The translations under genes were made by a program, and so were the position numbers. A stretch of 64,000 nt of DNA from Allobosea caraganae (GTDB taxonomy: Bacteria; Pseudomonadota; Alphaproteobacteria; Rhizobiales; Beijerinckiaceae), in the NCBI RefSeq assembly GCF_003351345.1, contig NZ_QQTO01000021.1, forward strand, positions 62,001 to 126,000. The letters are read 5' to 3'. Below are positions 8,351 through 16,673 of this stretch, one piece after another (within the stretch, counting starts at the first letter, position 1; each line of letters starts with the position of its first letter). A model generated the notes under the pieces. The model saw only the letters and a list, made by a program, of their open reading frames with translations, did not search any database and had not been told where the DNA came from.

Positions 8351-9859
8351 ATGGTAGACGAGACTTGGCCGATCGGCGGCGGCGAGACCGGGCTCTTGCT
8401 GCGCGGCTTCAACCCATCTTCGTCTGCACTTGGCGCGCCCTCGGGCTGGCCTGCCGCCTTGAAGGCGGTCGTGCAGCTCATGCTGTCCTCGCCGACGCCG
8501 ATGACGCTGCTCTGGGGCAGGCAAGGCTTCATGGTCTATAACGACGCCTACGCGGTCATCGCGGGGGCGCGGCATCCCGAGATCCTGGGCCAGAGCGTCT
8601 TCGAGGCCTGGCCGGAGGTGGTCGATTTCCACCGCGTGGTGATGGATGCCGTCCTTGGCGCCGGCGAGCAGCTCTCCTATCGCGACCTGCCGCTGGTGCT
8701 GCACCGGAACGGCCGCGCGGAGGACGTCTGGCTGAACGTCGACTACAGCCCGATCCTCGATGAAGCGGGCAAGCCCTGTGGCGTGCTCGCGATCGTCTTC
8801 GAGACGACCGAGGCGATGCGGACGAAGCTGGCGCAGGAAGCCGCCGAGCAGGCGCTGCGGGCGCGCGAGCGCGAGCTGGCGCAGGTGCAGAAGATCGGCA
8901 GGGTCGGCGGGCTCGAGGTCGATCTGCGGGGCGGGTTCAACAACAAGCGCTCGCCCGAATACCTGATGCTTCACGGCCTGCCGCCGGAGGCGGTGAACGA
9001 GAGCCACGAGGATTGGGTGCGGCGCATCCACCCGCAGGACAGGGCCGTGACCGAGGGCCATTTCCGCGAGGCGGTGGCCGGAACGGTGCATGACTACCAT
9101 GCCGAATACCGGATCATCCGGCCCTCCGACGGGGCGATGCGCTGGATTGCGGCGACCGCGCAGATCGAGCGCGACGAGGCCGGCCGGGCGGTCAGGCTGA
9201 TCGGCGCCCATATCGACGTGACCGAGCGCAAGGAGGCCGAGGCGCAGCAGCGGCTGCTGCTGCAGGAGCTGGCGCACCGGGTCAAGAACTCGCTGGCGAT
9301 GATCCAGGCCATCGCCTCCCAGACCTTCCGCAATGCCGGTTCGATCGAGGCCGCAAGCGAGACGTTCAGCGCGCGGCTGGCGGCGCTGTCGCGGGCGCAT
9401 GACCTGCTGGTCAACGGCAACTGGGCGAATGCGACGCTGCGCGACGTGGTCGGCAGCGTCGTCGGCATCCAGGGCGAGCCCGAGCGCTTCGCGATCAGCG
9501 GACCGGATATCCAGGTTGGCCCCAAGGCGGCGCTGGCGCTGACGCTGATCTTGCACGAACTCGGCACCAACGCCGTGAAGTACGGCGCGCTCTCGAACCA
9601 GCACGGCCGCGTTGCAGTGAGCTGGCGGATCGACGACATGGAGGGCGAGCGGCAGTTGCGCCTGCGCTGGCAGGAGAGCGGCGGCCCGCCGGTCGAGCCG
9701 CCGAAGCGCCGCGGCTTCGGCTCGCGGCTGATCGAGCGCACCTTCCCCTCGACCCGCTGCCGGGTCGAGAACACCTTCCCGCCCGCTGGCGTCGTCTTCA
9801 CGCTCGACGCGCCGCTGGAGGCGCTGCAGGACGGCGATAGCGGCGACGAGGGGAAGTGA
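8351..9859 (+). CDS. PAS-domain sensor histidine kinase of the HWE family
   Basis: A 502-residue soluble kinase with no transmembrane segment. An N-terminal PAS-like domain spans about residues 30-155 (typical LWGRQGFMVYNDAY) and a second PAS/PAC domain about 175-300. The phospho-acceptor block LAHRVKNSLAMIQ follows, with His309. The N-box LHELGTNAVKYGAL and the WQE motif near residue 435 identify the HWE/HisKA_2 type, common in alphaproteobacteria, where such kinases often sense light, redox or general stress. Start chosen at ATG 8351; the frame is open further upstream without a better site. No response-regulator gene is adjacent, so the partner is unknown. A hairpin after the stop probably terminates it. 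Confidence 0.85.
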   Translation: MVDETWPIGGGETGLLLRGFNPSSSALGAPSGWPAALKAVVQLMLSSPTPMTLLWGRQGFMVYNDAYAVIAGARHPEILGQSVFEAWPEVVDFHRVVMDAVLGAGEQLSYRDLPLVLHRNGRAEDVWLNVDYSPILDEAGKPCGVLAIVFETTEAMRTKLAQEAAEQALRARERELAQVQKIGRVGGLEVDLRGGFNNKRSPEYLMLHGLPPEAVNESHEDWVRRIHPQDRAVTEGHFREAVAGTVHDYHAEYRIIRPSDGAMRWIAATAQIERDEAGRAVRLIGAHIDVTERKEAEAQQRLLLQELAHRVKNSLAMIQAIASQTFRNAGSIEAASETFSARLAALSRAHDLLVNGNWANATLRDVVGSVVGIQGEPERFAISGPDIQVGPKAALALTLILHELGTNAVKYGALSNQHGRVAVSWRIDDMEGERQLRLRWQESGGPPVEPPKRRGFGSRLIERTFPSTRCRVENTFPPAGVVFTLDAPLEALQDGDSGDEGK

Positions 9860-9862
9860 CAA

Positions 9863-9885
9863 GCGGGCGCCTCGCAGGCGCCCGC
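9863..9885. terminator. GC-rich hairpin between convergent genes
   Basis: GCGGGCGCC, five bases, GGCGCCCGC lies between the kinase stop at 9859 and the GST stop at 9896. There is no long T run. Position between converging genes and a perfect nine-pair stem suggest a bidirectional terminator. Confidence 0.55.
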
Positions 9886-9895
9886 CAGCGTCTTC

Positions 9896-10582
9896 CTACG
9901 CCACCAGATGCTTGTTCTGCGGGAAGAGGAATTTGCGGGCCTCTTCGTCCACCTCCATCTTGAAGGTGAACTGCTCCTTCAGGGCCACGGCGCGCTGCGC
10001 CGCCGGACGGGCCGAGATTTCGTCGAGATGGCGCTTGACGTTGGAGAGCTTTCCGAAAGCCTCGTCGCCGAGCGCGAACTGAGCGCGGGTCGCCCAGCCC
10101 CAGACCGACATGTCGATCAGCGTATAGGCGTCGCCGAGCATGTAGCGGTGCTTGCCGAGCTGGTCGTTGATGATGCCCCAATGGCGCTCGGCCTCGCGGG
10201 CATAGCGGTTGATCGCATAGGGCAGCTTCTCCGGCGCGTGGAGGGAGAAATGCACCGCCTGGCCGCAATAGGGGCCGATGCCGGTGGCGACGAACATCAG
10301 CCAGGACAGCATCTGGCCGCGCGCCTCGGGCGTGTTCTCGGGCAGGAACTGGCCGGTCTTCTCGGCGAGGTAGAGCAGGATGGCGTTGCTGTCGAAGACC
10401 TTGACGTCGCCGTCGGTGATCGCGGGGGTCTTGCCGTTGGGGTTGATCGCCAGGAACTCGGGCTTGAACTGGTCGCCGCGGCGGGTGTCGACCGGCACCA
10501 TCTCGTAGGGCAGGCCGGTCTCTTCCAGGAACAGCGCGATCTTCGCCGGGTTGGGCGAGGGATGGTAGTAGAACTTGATCAT
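9896..10582 (-). CDS. Glutathione S-transferase family protein
   Basis: About 228 residues when started at MIKFYYHPSPNPAK (10582); an ATG four codons earlier (10594) is also possible. The N-terminal thioredoxin fold shows the cis-Pro and substrate loop (NPNGKTPAI) and the DSNAILLYLAEK glutathione-binding segment. The helical C-terminal domain begins near residue 85. The sequence resembles bacterial GSTs of the YfcG/YghU-like group, some of which act as disulfide-bond reductases, so detoxification is not the only possibility. Ser/Asn at the N-terminal active-site position (HPSPNPAK) rather than Tyr fits that group. It converges on the kinase gene and diverges from gpmI. Confidence 0.85.
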   Translation of the reverse strand: MIKFYYHPSPNPAKIALFLEETGLPYEMVPVDTRRGDQFKPEFLAINPNGKTPAITDGDVKVFDSNAILLYLAEKTGQFLPENTPEARGQMLSWLMFVATGIGPYCGQAVHFSLHAPEKLPYAINRYAREAERHWGIINDQLGKHRYMLGDAYTLIDMSVWGWATRAQFALGDEAFGKLSNVKRHLDEISARPAAQRAVALKEQFTFKMEVDEEARKFLFPQNKHLVA

Positions 10583-10685
10583 CGGGGTCTCCATAGGATC
10601 GGCCCCCGCTTCTTAGCACTCGCATCGCCCTGTCCGGGCATGATATCCGCACAAGCCCGCTCCAATGATGCCGACAGGTCGCGCC

Positions 10686-12200
10686 ATGCCCAACCGCCCC
10701 GTGATGCTGATGATCCTCGACGGCTGGGGCTGGCGCGAGGAGAGCGAGAACAACGCCGTCAGGCTGGCGAAGACGCCGAACTTCACGCGGCTCTGGGAAA
10801 GCTCGCCGCATGCCTTCCTGAAGACCTCGGGGCTCGATGTCGGCCTGCCGGAGGGCCAGATGGGCAATTCCGAGGTCGGCCACCTCAACCTCGGCGCCGG
10901 CCGCGTCGTGATGCAGGACCTGCCGCGGATCAACCGGGCGATCGCCGACGGCTCGATCGCCGCGGCGCTGGAGGCGACGGGGCTGATCGCCAAGCTGAAG
11001 CAGAGCGGCGGCGCCTGCCATCTGCTCGGCCTGGTCTCGCCCGGCGGCGTGCATGCGCATCAGGACCATGCGGTCGCGCTGGCGAAGATCGTGACGGCGC
11101 AGGGCGTTCCCGTCCGCGTCCACATCTTCACCGACGGGCGCGATACGCCGCCGCAATCGGCCGGCGACTATGTCCGCGACTTCGTCGCGGCGCTGCCTGA
11201 GGGCGCGAGCGTCGCCAGCCTGTCGGGCCGCTACTACGCCATGGATCGCGACAATCGCTGGGAGCGGGTCGAGAAGGCCTGGGCCGCGATGGTGCTCGGC
11301 GAGGGCAAGGGCTTCGCCAGCGCGGAAGCGGCCGTCGCTGGCGCTTATGCCGTCGGCATCAACGACGAGTTCATCATGCCCGACGTGATCGGCGCCTATG
11401 CCGGCATGCAGGATGGCGACGGCTTGCTCAGCTTCAATTTCCGCTCCGATCGCATCCGCGAGATCCTGGCTGCGGTGCTGGAACCGGAGTTTTCCGGCTT
11501 CAAGCGCTCGCGCGTACCGGCGCTGGTCGAGGCCGTGTCGATGACCTCCTACAGCGCCGAGCTCGACAAGCGGATGGCGGTGATGTTCGCGCCGCAGACG
11601 CTGGCCAACGGCCTGGGCGAGACGGTCGCCAAGGCCGGCCTGAAGCAGGTGCGCATGGCCGAGACGGAGAAGTATCCGCACGTCACCTACTTCTTCAACG
11701 GCGGCGAGGAGACGCCCTATCCCGGCGAGGACCGGGTGATGGTGCCGTCGCCCAAGGTCGCGACCTATGATCTGCAGCCGGAGATGTCGGCGGCGGAGCT
11801 GACCGACAAGGCGGTCGCGGCGATCTCCTCGGGCAAGTACGACCTCGTCGTGCTCAACTTCGCCAATCCCGACATGGTCGGCCATACCGGCGTGCTCTCA
11901 GCCGCGATCAAGGCGGTCGAGACGGTCGATGGCGGGCTAGGCCGCATCGCCGAGGCGGTGACGAAGGCCGGCGGCGCGCTGCTGGTCACGGCCGATCACG
12001 GCAATTGCGAGCTGATGGTCGATCCGGTGACCGGTATGCCGCACACGGCCCATACGACCAACCCGGTGCCGCTCATGCTGATCGGCGGGCAGGCCAAGGC
12101 GCTGGCGGATGGGCGACTGGCCGATATCTCGCCGACGTTGCTGGCTTTGATGGGGCTGGAGCAGCCGGCGGAGATGACGGGTGGCTCGCTGCTGCGCTGA
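10686..12200 (+). CDS. gpmI: 2,3-bisphosphoglycerate-independent phosphoglycerate mutase
   Basis: About 504 residues from MPNRPVMLMILDGWG (10686); a start at 10665 adds seven residues. Metal-binding Asp in LDGWGWR and the phospho-acceptor serine in GNSEVGHLNLGAGR are both intact. Other signatures are FTDGRDTPP and the C-terminal metal site VTADHGNCE. The cytosolic, manganese-dependent enzyme interconverts 3- and 2-phosphoglycerate in glycolysis and gluconeogenesis. It stands alone, and two long palindromic repeats (A then B) follow its stop and could end transcription. Confidence 0.95.
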   Translation: MPNRPVMLMILDGWGWREESENNAVRLAKTPNFTRLWESSPHAFLKTSGLDVGLPEGQMGNSEVGHLNLGAGRVVMQDLPRINRAIADGSIAAALEATGLIAKLKQSGGACHLLGLVSPGGVHAHQDHAVALAKIVTAQGVPVRVHIFTDGRDTPPQSAGDYVRDFVAALPEGASVASLSGRYYAMDRDNRWERVEKAWAAMVLGEGKGFASAEAAVAGAYAVGINDEFIMPDVIGAYAGMQDGDGLLSFNFRSDRIREILAAVLEPEFSGFKRSRVPALVEAVSMTSYSAELDKRMAVMFAPQTLANGLGETVAKAGLKQVRMAETEKYPHVTYFFNGGEETPYPGEDRVMVPSPKVATYDLQPEMSAAELTDKAVAAISSGKYDLVVLNFANPDMVGHTGVLSAAIKAVETVDGGLGRIAEAVTKAGGALLVTADHGNCELMVDPVTGMPHTAHTTNPVPLMLIGGQAKALADGRLADISPTLLALMGLEQPAEMTGGSLLR

Positions 12201-12222
12201 AGCGGTTCCCGATCAGCTCAAT

Positions 12223-12304
12223 CGTCATTGCGAGCGTAGCGAAGCAACCCAGGGGGCTCGCTCACCCAGTCCCCCTGGGTTGCTTCGCTACGCTCGCAAT
12301 GACG
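12223..12304. repeat. Palindromic intergenic repeat, family A (copy 1)
   Basis: An 82-base near-perfect inverted repeat. The outer arm starts CGTCATTGCGAGCGTAGCG and returns as its complement ending CAATGACG; the centre carries CCCAGTCCCCCTGG. The copy at 56903-56984 has the same length, arms and centre. It lies 23 bases after the gpmI stop and can fold into a very strong hairpin. Confidence 0.85.
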
Positions 12305-12311
12305 GGGTCCG

Positions 12312-12417
12312 CGTCATCCCGGACAAGCCGCGTAGCGGCGCCGCTCCGGGATCCATCATAAAGCACAGAGCCCTACGATGGATCCCGGCGCTCCGCTTCG
12401 CTGCGGCCGGGATGACG
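12312..12417. repeat. Palindromic intergenic repeat, family B (copy 1)
   Basis: Starts CGTCATCCCGGACAAGC and ends with the complement CCGGGATGACG. Inside are the conserved GGGATCCATCAT and its return ACGATGGATCCC. Other copies are at 22815-22922 (full), 42803-42842 (shortened) and 49707-49758 (right half). It follows the family A copy by only seven bases. Confidence 0.85.
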
Positions 12418-12439
12418 GCGCGGTTGCGAGAAACCCAGC

Positions 12440-13339
12440 TCAGAAGCTGTACGAGACCTTCACCTTCAGCAGGTGCTGGCTGAAATTGGTCAGGTCGAGA
12501 TTGCCGGGCTCGCCCTTGGCCTTGCCGGCGAGCTGGACGTTGTAGGCGGCCGAGATCGCCAGCGCCTTGGTCGCCTGCCAGTAGACGCCGGGGCCGGCGA
12601 AGGTGGCGTAGCCGGCTTCCTTGCTGAAGCCGAGCGTGTTGTAGGCGCGCTGGTGGCGCACCTCGCCGCTGAGATAGACGCCGTCGAGCACCTGCCAGGC
12701 CAGCGAGCCGCCGAGCGTCAGGGTCGAGGAGCGGCCATACGGGTCCGGCCCGGTCCAGGTCATGTCCTGCGAGACGTTGAGCGCGGCGTAGAGCTTGCCG
12801 GGGATCAGCGTCTTGTCGGCGAAGAGGCGCAGGCCCGTGTTGTAGACGGTGAAGCGGCCGGCGCCCTCGGGATCGATCCGGTTGAAGCTGGGATCGACGA
12901 CCGCGGTCAGGCCGATGCCGTGCAGGTCGCGGCCGAGCAGCTTGTACTTCATCTCGACGCCGGCGCCGAAGCTGCGCTCGTCGGCGCTGATGCCGCCGAC
13001 CGAGGCGTTGGTGAAGTTGCCGAGCAGGTAAGGGCCGACCTCCATGCAGGGGAACAGGCCGTAGGAGCCCTGCAACTGGCCACTATTGCTGTTCAGCCGG
13101 CCGGTGCGCGTGCCGTAGGCGCCGCCATAGGTGAAGCTCGGGCCGAAGGAGCCGACATCGGCGACGTCGGAGCCGGTGGTGAAGCCGAAGGCGTCGGTCG
13201 GGATGCCCTCGCTCTCGGTGCAGGCGGAGGGCGGCGGCGGAGCCGCGGGCGCTGATTTGCGCGAGGGCAGGTCGGCGGCGAAGGCGGAGGTCAGGCCCGC
13301 GCTCAGGAGCAGGGCGGAGGCGGCGAGCTTGAGCGACAT
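12440..13339 (-). CDS. Outer-membrane beta-barrel protein
   Basis: A 299-residue protein with a clear Sec signal peptide (MSLKLAASALLLSAGLTSAFA, cleavage after AFA) and a short Pro/Ala-rich linker. A long series of alternating hydrophobic strands ends in a terminal Phe (KVSYSF), the usual outer-membrane insertion signal. Glycine/aromatic-rich strands such as GPSFTYGGAYGTRTG and TLTLGGSLAWQV support a barrel. Mature DLPSRK resembles the start of many rhizobial porins and Omp25/31-type proteins, but I do not recognise a specific transported substrate. An AT-rich dyad about 130 bases upstream could regulate it. Confidence 0.75.
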   Translation of the reverse strand: MSLKLAASALLLSAGLTSAFAADLPSRKSAPAAPPPPSACTESEGIPTDAFGFTTGSDVADVGSFGPSFTYGGAYGTRTGRLNSNSGQLQGSYGLFPCMEVGPYLLGNFTNASVGGISADERSFGAGVEMKYKLLGRDLHGIGLTAVVDPSFNRIDPEGAGRFTVYNTGLRLFADKTLIPGKLYAALNVSQDMTWTGPDPYGRSSTLTLGGSLAWQVLDGVYLSGEVRHQRAYNTLGFSKEAGYATFAGPGVYWQATKALAISAAYNVQLAGKAKGEPGNLDLTNFSQHLLKVKVSYSF

Positions 13340-13468
13340 CGGGCAGTTCCTATGGGCGGTTCAGACCCGCTCAGGGCGAAGATGGCCGGAGCGACTCTGG
13401 TCGAGCTGATGAAGCGACCATCGTCCAGAAAGCCCGGCAAAGCGAGAGCCCGCGCAACCTCCGTGAGT

Positions 13469-13483
13469 GTAATAGTATAACAT
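13469..13483. promoter_or_regulatory. AT-rich dyad resembling a Zur/Fur-type box
   Basis: TGTAATA-G-TATAACA, a near-perfect inverted repeat in otherwise GC-rich DNA. Read on the minus strand with its flank it is ATGTTATACTATTACA, similar to published Zur boxes of the form ATGTTATANTATAACAT. It lies about 130 bases upstream of the outer-membrane protein start and 25 bases past the NUDIX stop. Assignment is by eye. Confidence 0.4.
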
Positions 13484-13507
13484 GTTGCGCCGCCGCAACA
13501 GCAGCCC

Positions 13508-14072
13508 TCAGGGCGCCGCGACGGAGGCGAGCCGGGCGAAGGCGCGCGGCGCGATCTCCTCCAGCGCCGCGATTGGCTTCCAGGCTGCGGCATGGACCTC
13601 CTCCTCCTGCGCCACCAGCGGCAGGGCGGGATCGGCGAGGAAGAGATATTGCAGGTCGTGGTGGATATGGGCCGGCTCGCCGCGTGATGGCTTGCCCGGC
13701 ACGTCATGGCTGTCGATGGCGAAGGGCAGGTCGCCGCCGCCATGCCAAGGATGCAGCTTCAACCCGGCGACGCTGGTCTCCTCCAGCGCCTCGCGCGCGG
13801 CCGATTGGTGGAAGAACTCCGCCGGCTCGTAATGCCCGCCCGGCTGGAGCCAGCGGCCGATCACGACATGGTCGATCAGCAGGATCCGGCAATGGTCGGG
13901 CGAGAGCACGATCGCACTTGTCGTGACATGGCCCGGGAAAGTGTCGCGGCTGTCGAGCGCGTGGCGCTCCGCGATCTGCCAGCGCAAGATGCTCGCGCGG
14001 ATCGGCGATCTCGGTGCGGAAGCGAGCGACGAGCGGCTCGAGCCGGGCGAGGAAGGATTGGGACGTGTCCAT
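13508..14072 (-). pseudogene. NUDIX hydrolase with an apparent frameshift near 13990-14005
   Basis: The frame carrying the NUDIX box (GGHYEPAEFF, then REALEETSV) covers 13508-13987 and can only start at a TTG giving MRWQIAERHALDSRDTFPGH. The natural N-terminus MDTSQSFLARLEPLVARFRTEI is in another frame, starting at ATG 14072, and runs into nonsense at the point where LRWQIAERHALD begins. Joining the two at about 14000 gives a full-length protein of roughly 187 residues, a normal size for this NUDIX group. So one indel, real or a sequencing error, splits the gene. Members hydrolyse nucleoside diphosphate derivatives; the substrate is unknown. If the short form were translated from TTG it would still contain the catalytic box. 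Confidence 0.65.
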
Positions 14073-14105
14073 GGCTCTGGATAGCCGATTCGTCGAGGCG
14101 ACTAC

Positions 14106-15143
14106 TTATTTCAGCTGCAGGCGGTATTCCTCGAAGCCGCCATCCTTCAGCCCGTCATAGCCGACGAGGATGCTCAGGCTGTCCGGCGTCTCGGCGAGAA
14201 GCGCGACCACCTCGGCCTTGGCCTTCTTGCGGTCCGGCAATTCGCCGAGTTCGCGCGCGGCCGCGGGTTGGCGCGGATCGACCAGGATGAGCGCATAGGG
14301 CACGCCCTGCTCCTGCCGCGGGCCGACCAGGGCAACGAGCCGGCCGTCACGGAGCGCGGCGAGATCGCGGATGCCGCGCCCCTTGCCGGCGTCGAAAGTC
14401 ACGGTATCGATCGCTGCCTTCAGCGGGTCCGAGCCGGCTGCGAACAGCGCGGCGACGCTGGTGCCGACCAGCACCGCCTTGCCGGCCGGAGCCGGCGCGC
14501 GCAGGCCGGCCCAAAGCTGGTCGCCGCTTACGGCAAGGCCTTCGACATTCAAGCCATCGGCGCTCATCAAATCCTTGCCGAAGAAGCTGCCGGCCGCTGC
14601 CGCCCGGCGCAACGCATCGCCGAGCCGGTAGGTCAACTCGGCCGGCCCCTCCGGCTTGCCGGCGGCATCGACCCTGATCCGGGCGAGCTGGAAGGAGGAG
14701 AGCCGGAACTCGCCCGAGTTGCGCGAGCAGCCATGCGAGCCGGTGACGTAGAAATAGGGGGCGGCGAAGGCGGCGCCCTCGCTGTCGAACTCGCCATAGC
14801 CGCCCTGCTTCGGGCAGGCGACCGAAGGCCTGGCGCCAAGCGCTGCGGGTGAGGGCGCCGTGCCGATCAAGGCGATCGTCTTGCCCGGCGTGATGCGCTT
14901 GCCCTTCAGCGTCGCGAACTGGGCGTCGATATTCTCGTCATTGCCCAGCAGGCAGCGCCGCTCGCCATCGACGGCTGGCAGGCAGGCCATACCGCTGACG
15001 TCCCTAGCTGGCTTGCCGGGCTTCTTGCCCTCGAAATCGCCGGTGGCCTCGATGGAACGCTCGGGTTTGAGTGGTTTGGCCGACGCGGGCATCGCGGTGA
15101 GGATGGCGGCGACCGCGACCAAGACAAAGACGAGACGAGTCAT
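14106..15143 (-). CDS. Secreted DUF3616 family protein
   Basis: 345 residues with an N-terminal signal peptide (MTRLVFVLVAVAAILTAMPASA). The rest is a repetitive beta structure typical of DUF3616, with blades such as GLNVEGLAVSGDQLWAGLRAP and GIRDLAALRDGRLVALVGP, suggesting a beta-propeller in the periplasm. The phrase NVEGLAV..L..GLR is the family hallmark. Function is unknown; a binding or sugar-phosphatase-like role has been guessed for relatives but nothing here shows it. It is monocistronic and divergent from the toxin gene. Confidence 0.75.
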   Translation of the reverse strand: MTRLVFVLVAVAAILTAMPASAKPLKPERSIEATGDFEGKKPGKPARDVSGMACLPAVDGERRCLLGNDENIDAQFATLKGKRITPGKTIALIGTAPSPAALGARPSVACPKQGGYGEFDSEGAAFAAPYFYVTGSHGCSRNSGEFRLSSFQLARIRVDAAGKPEGPAELTYRLGDALRRAAAAGSFFGKDLMSADGLNVEGLAVSGDQLWAGLRAPAPAGKAVLVGTSVAALFAAGSDPLKAAIDTVTFDAGKGRGIRDLAALRDGRLVALVGPRQEQGVPYALILVDPRQPAAARELGELPDRKKAKAEVVALLAETPDSLSILVGYDGLKDGGFEEYRLQLK

Positions 15144-15295
15144 GACGGCGCTCCAAGGTTCTGGGCGATAGAGCTCGTGCCGCCGCCGCTTGTCAAAGCA
15201 TGGGGTTTGAGCGCGCAGCGGGGATAAGCGAGCAACTTATCCCCACCCCCTCCGACCTCCCTGATCATCCGCGCGCAAAGACGGAGATCACATGC

Positions 15296-16180
15296 ATGAC
15301 GGTCACGAACTGGGCGCGGGAGGTCCTCGATCTCGATATCGCGCTAATGCGAATAGAACTCTGGGTGGTGGAACTGCGGCGCGGTTTGGCGTTGAGCCGC
15401 AGCGCAAACAGTCCCTCCCTGAAATACAACCCGAACCAACCTCGCGTGCCCGAGGGGCGCCCGAACGGCGGGCAATGGACTGACGGTGGAAGCGGGGAGG
15501 GTGGCGGGGGCGGCACCCTCAGTGATTGGTCCAGTACCTGGCTTGGCGGAGCGCCAGGCGTAGGGTTCGATCGGGATATTGCAGAGGGGCTCGCGGCCCC
15601 AAGCGATGAGCTGGGAGAGTGGGGCGGCGAGGCGGATGAATCTGACGAGTTGCCAGTTCACGAGGCAAGCAACAGGTCGCGCAGTAGCGGCGGAAGCTGG
15701 CCTAACGCTTCTCCGGCACAACAAGCGCGGCTGACGGCCTCAGAGCTTCAAGCTCAGGCTGCAATCAGGCGGGTGCAAGAGATAGATGCGCGCTGGCGGC
15801 CAGGTTCCAGCATTTCGGAGGGTATTGAAGGCTCGATCGCAACCAATCAGGCCATTGTGCGACAGGCCGAAGGGCGTCTGCGCGAGCTTCAGGGGATGGG
15901 GCTGGGTTTTGGACCATTTGCTCGCGACTCGATACCGGCCCGCGGGCCAGGCCGGACGAACGCGGAAGAGCAGCGGGATGTCAATCGAATGGGATACATT
16001 TTTGGCTGCCATACGTGCGGAGCAACGACGCCAGGAACACAGTCCGGCAATTATATCGGCGATCACCAACGCCCCAATGCTCTGTCGCCGCCTGGACAAC
16101 AGCAGTGGCTCGTTCCGCATTGCTTAAGCTGCAGCAGGAGCCAAGGTGGTGCCATAACAGGGCTGAAATGGAGGCGATGA
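15296..16180 (+). CDS. Probable polymorphic toxin with C-terminal zinc-finger-like (HNH-type) nuclease domain
   Basis: About 294 residues from MTVTNWAREV; a start at 15200 adds 32 residues. No signal peptide. Residues near 40-60 (numbering from 15296) contain NPNQPRVP then GRPNGGQW, a linker motif that recurs in alphaproteobacterial toxin-like proteins. A Gly/Ser-rich linker and a helical region follow. The last 60 residues carry GCHTCG, GDHQRPNAL and PHCLSCSRSQGG: two CxxC pairs around a central Asp-His, the pattern of treble-clef/HNH-like nucleases. The stop overlaps the start of a 123-residue gene (ATGA), the arrangement expected for toxin and immunity protein. Base composition is less GC-rich than in the flanking genes. 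No secretion genes are nearby. Confidence 0.6.
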   Translation: MTVTNWAREVLDLDIALMRIELWVVELRRGLALSRSANSPSLKYNPNQPRVPEGRPNGGQWTDGGSGEGGGGGTLSDWSSTWLGGAPGVGFDRDIAEGLAAPSDELGEWGGEADESDELPVHEASNRSRSSGGSWPNASPAQQARLTASELQAQAAIRRVQEIDARWRPGSSISEGIEGSIATNQAIVRQAEGRLRELQGMGLGFGPFARDSIPARGPGRTNAEEQRDVNRMGYIFGCHTCGATTPGTQSGNYIGDHQRPNALSPPGQQQWLVPHCLSCSRSQGGAITGLKWRR

Positions 16181-16548
16181 TGGTTGTCCGTCAAGCGATT
16201 ATTCGACCCAGCAATTCCCTTGTCGTTATTTCGGGGGGAGGCAAGGTAGATATACCTGTAGGGCGAGCGATAGAACCCGTCGCAGCCTCCCCAACCTGCC
16301 TTCTGGTGGCCTGTTGCCCTGAGGTAGATGGCGATACCGAGCTTACCATCGGTCTTTCGAACGAAGTCGACCCGGGTAACGCGCCAGGTTTCGTTGGTCG
16401 ACTTGAAACACCTCGACGGCGGATCGTCGTCGAGACGGTTGAAGAGGAGGTGATCTTCGATCAGATCGTTCCCTCAACGCAGACAGCAGTTCGTATTTGG
16501 TTCAGTCACCCGAAATGGCCGGAGAAGGTGATCATCGGCATCGACTGA
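16177..16548 (+). CDS. Candidate immunity protein (copy 1)
   Basis: A 123-residue protein whose ATG at 16177 overlaps the toxin stop by four bases; the ATG at 16180 is an alternative start. Predicted all-beta: RPSNSLVVISGGG, then LLVACCPEVDG, GFVGRLETPRRRIVVETVEEE and a conserved C-terminus IWFSHPKWPEKVIIGID. No signal peptide or catalytic motif is visible. Overlap with the toxin and the presence of a second diverged copy right behind it are typical of immunity genes. I do not recognise a named family. A near-perfect hairpin follows at 16559-16589. Confidence 0.6.
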   Translation: MMVVRQAIIRPSNSLVVISGGGKVDIPVGRAIEPVAASPTCLLVACCPEVDGDTELTIGLSNEVDPGNAPGFVGRLETPRRRIVVETVEEEVIFDQIVPSTQTAVRIWFSHPKWPEKVIIGID

Positions 16549-16558
16549 CGGCGGTAAC

Positions 16559-16589
16559 AGTGAGCGCCAGAATTTTTCTGGCGTTCACT
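16559..16589 (+). terminator. Hairpin after immunity copy 1
   Basis: AGTGAGCGCCAGAA, TTT, TTCTGGCGTTCACT: a 14-pair stem with one G-T pair, just after the stop at 16548. A diverged hairpin sits at the same place after copy 2 (17058-17087), so the duplicated unit seems to have included it. Confidence 0.55.
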
Positions 16590-16673
16590 GAAGAACAGGT
16601 TTCCATTCTTCATGTGCATCCTGCAGTATCTGACAGGTGGCTTTATTCATGGCTTGAGATACAGAAGCTGAAC

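Noticed and set aside
9798..11885. 695-codon minus-strand open frame across GST and gpmI
   Set aside because: Antisense shadow of gpmI and shifted frame of the GST. No recognisable domain.
12223..12417. Possible CRISPR array or attenuator
   Set aside because: The repeats are long palindromes that recur singly across the window, without regular short repeats and spacers.
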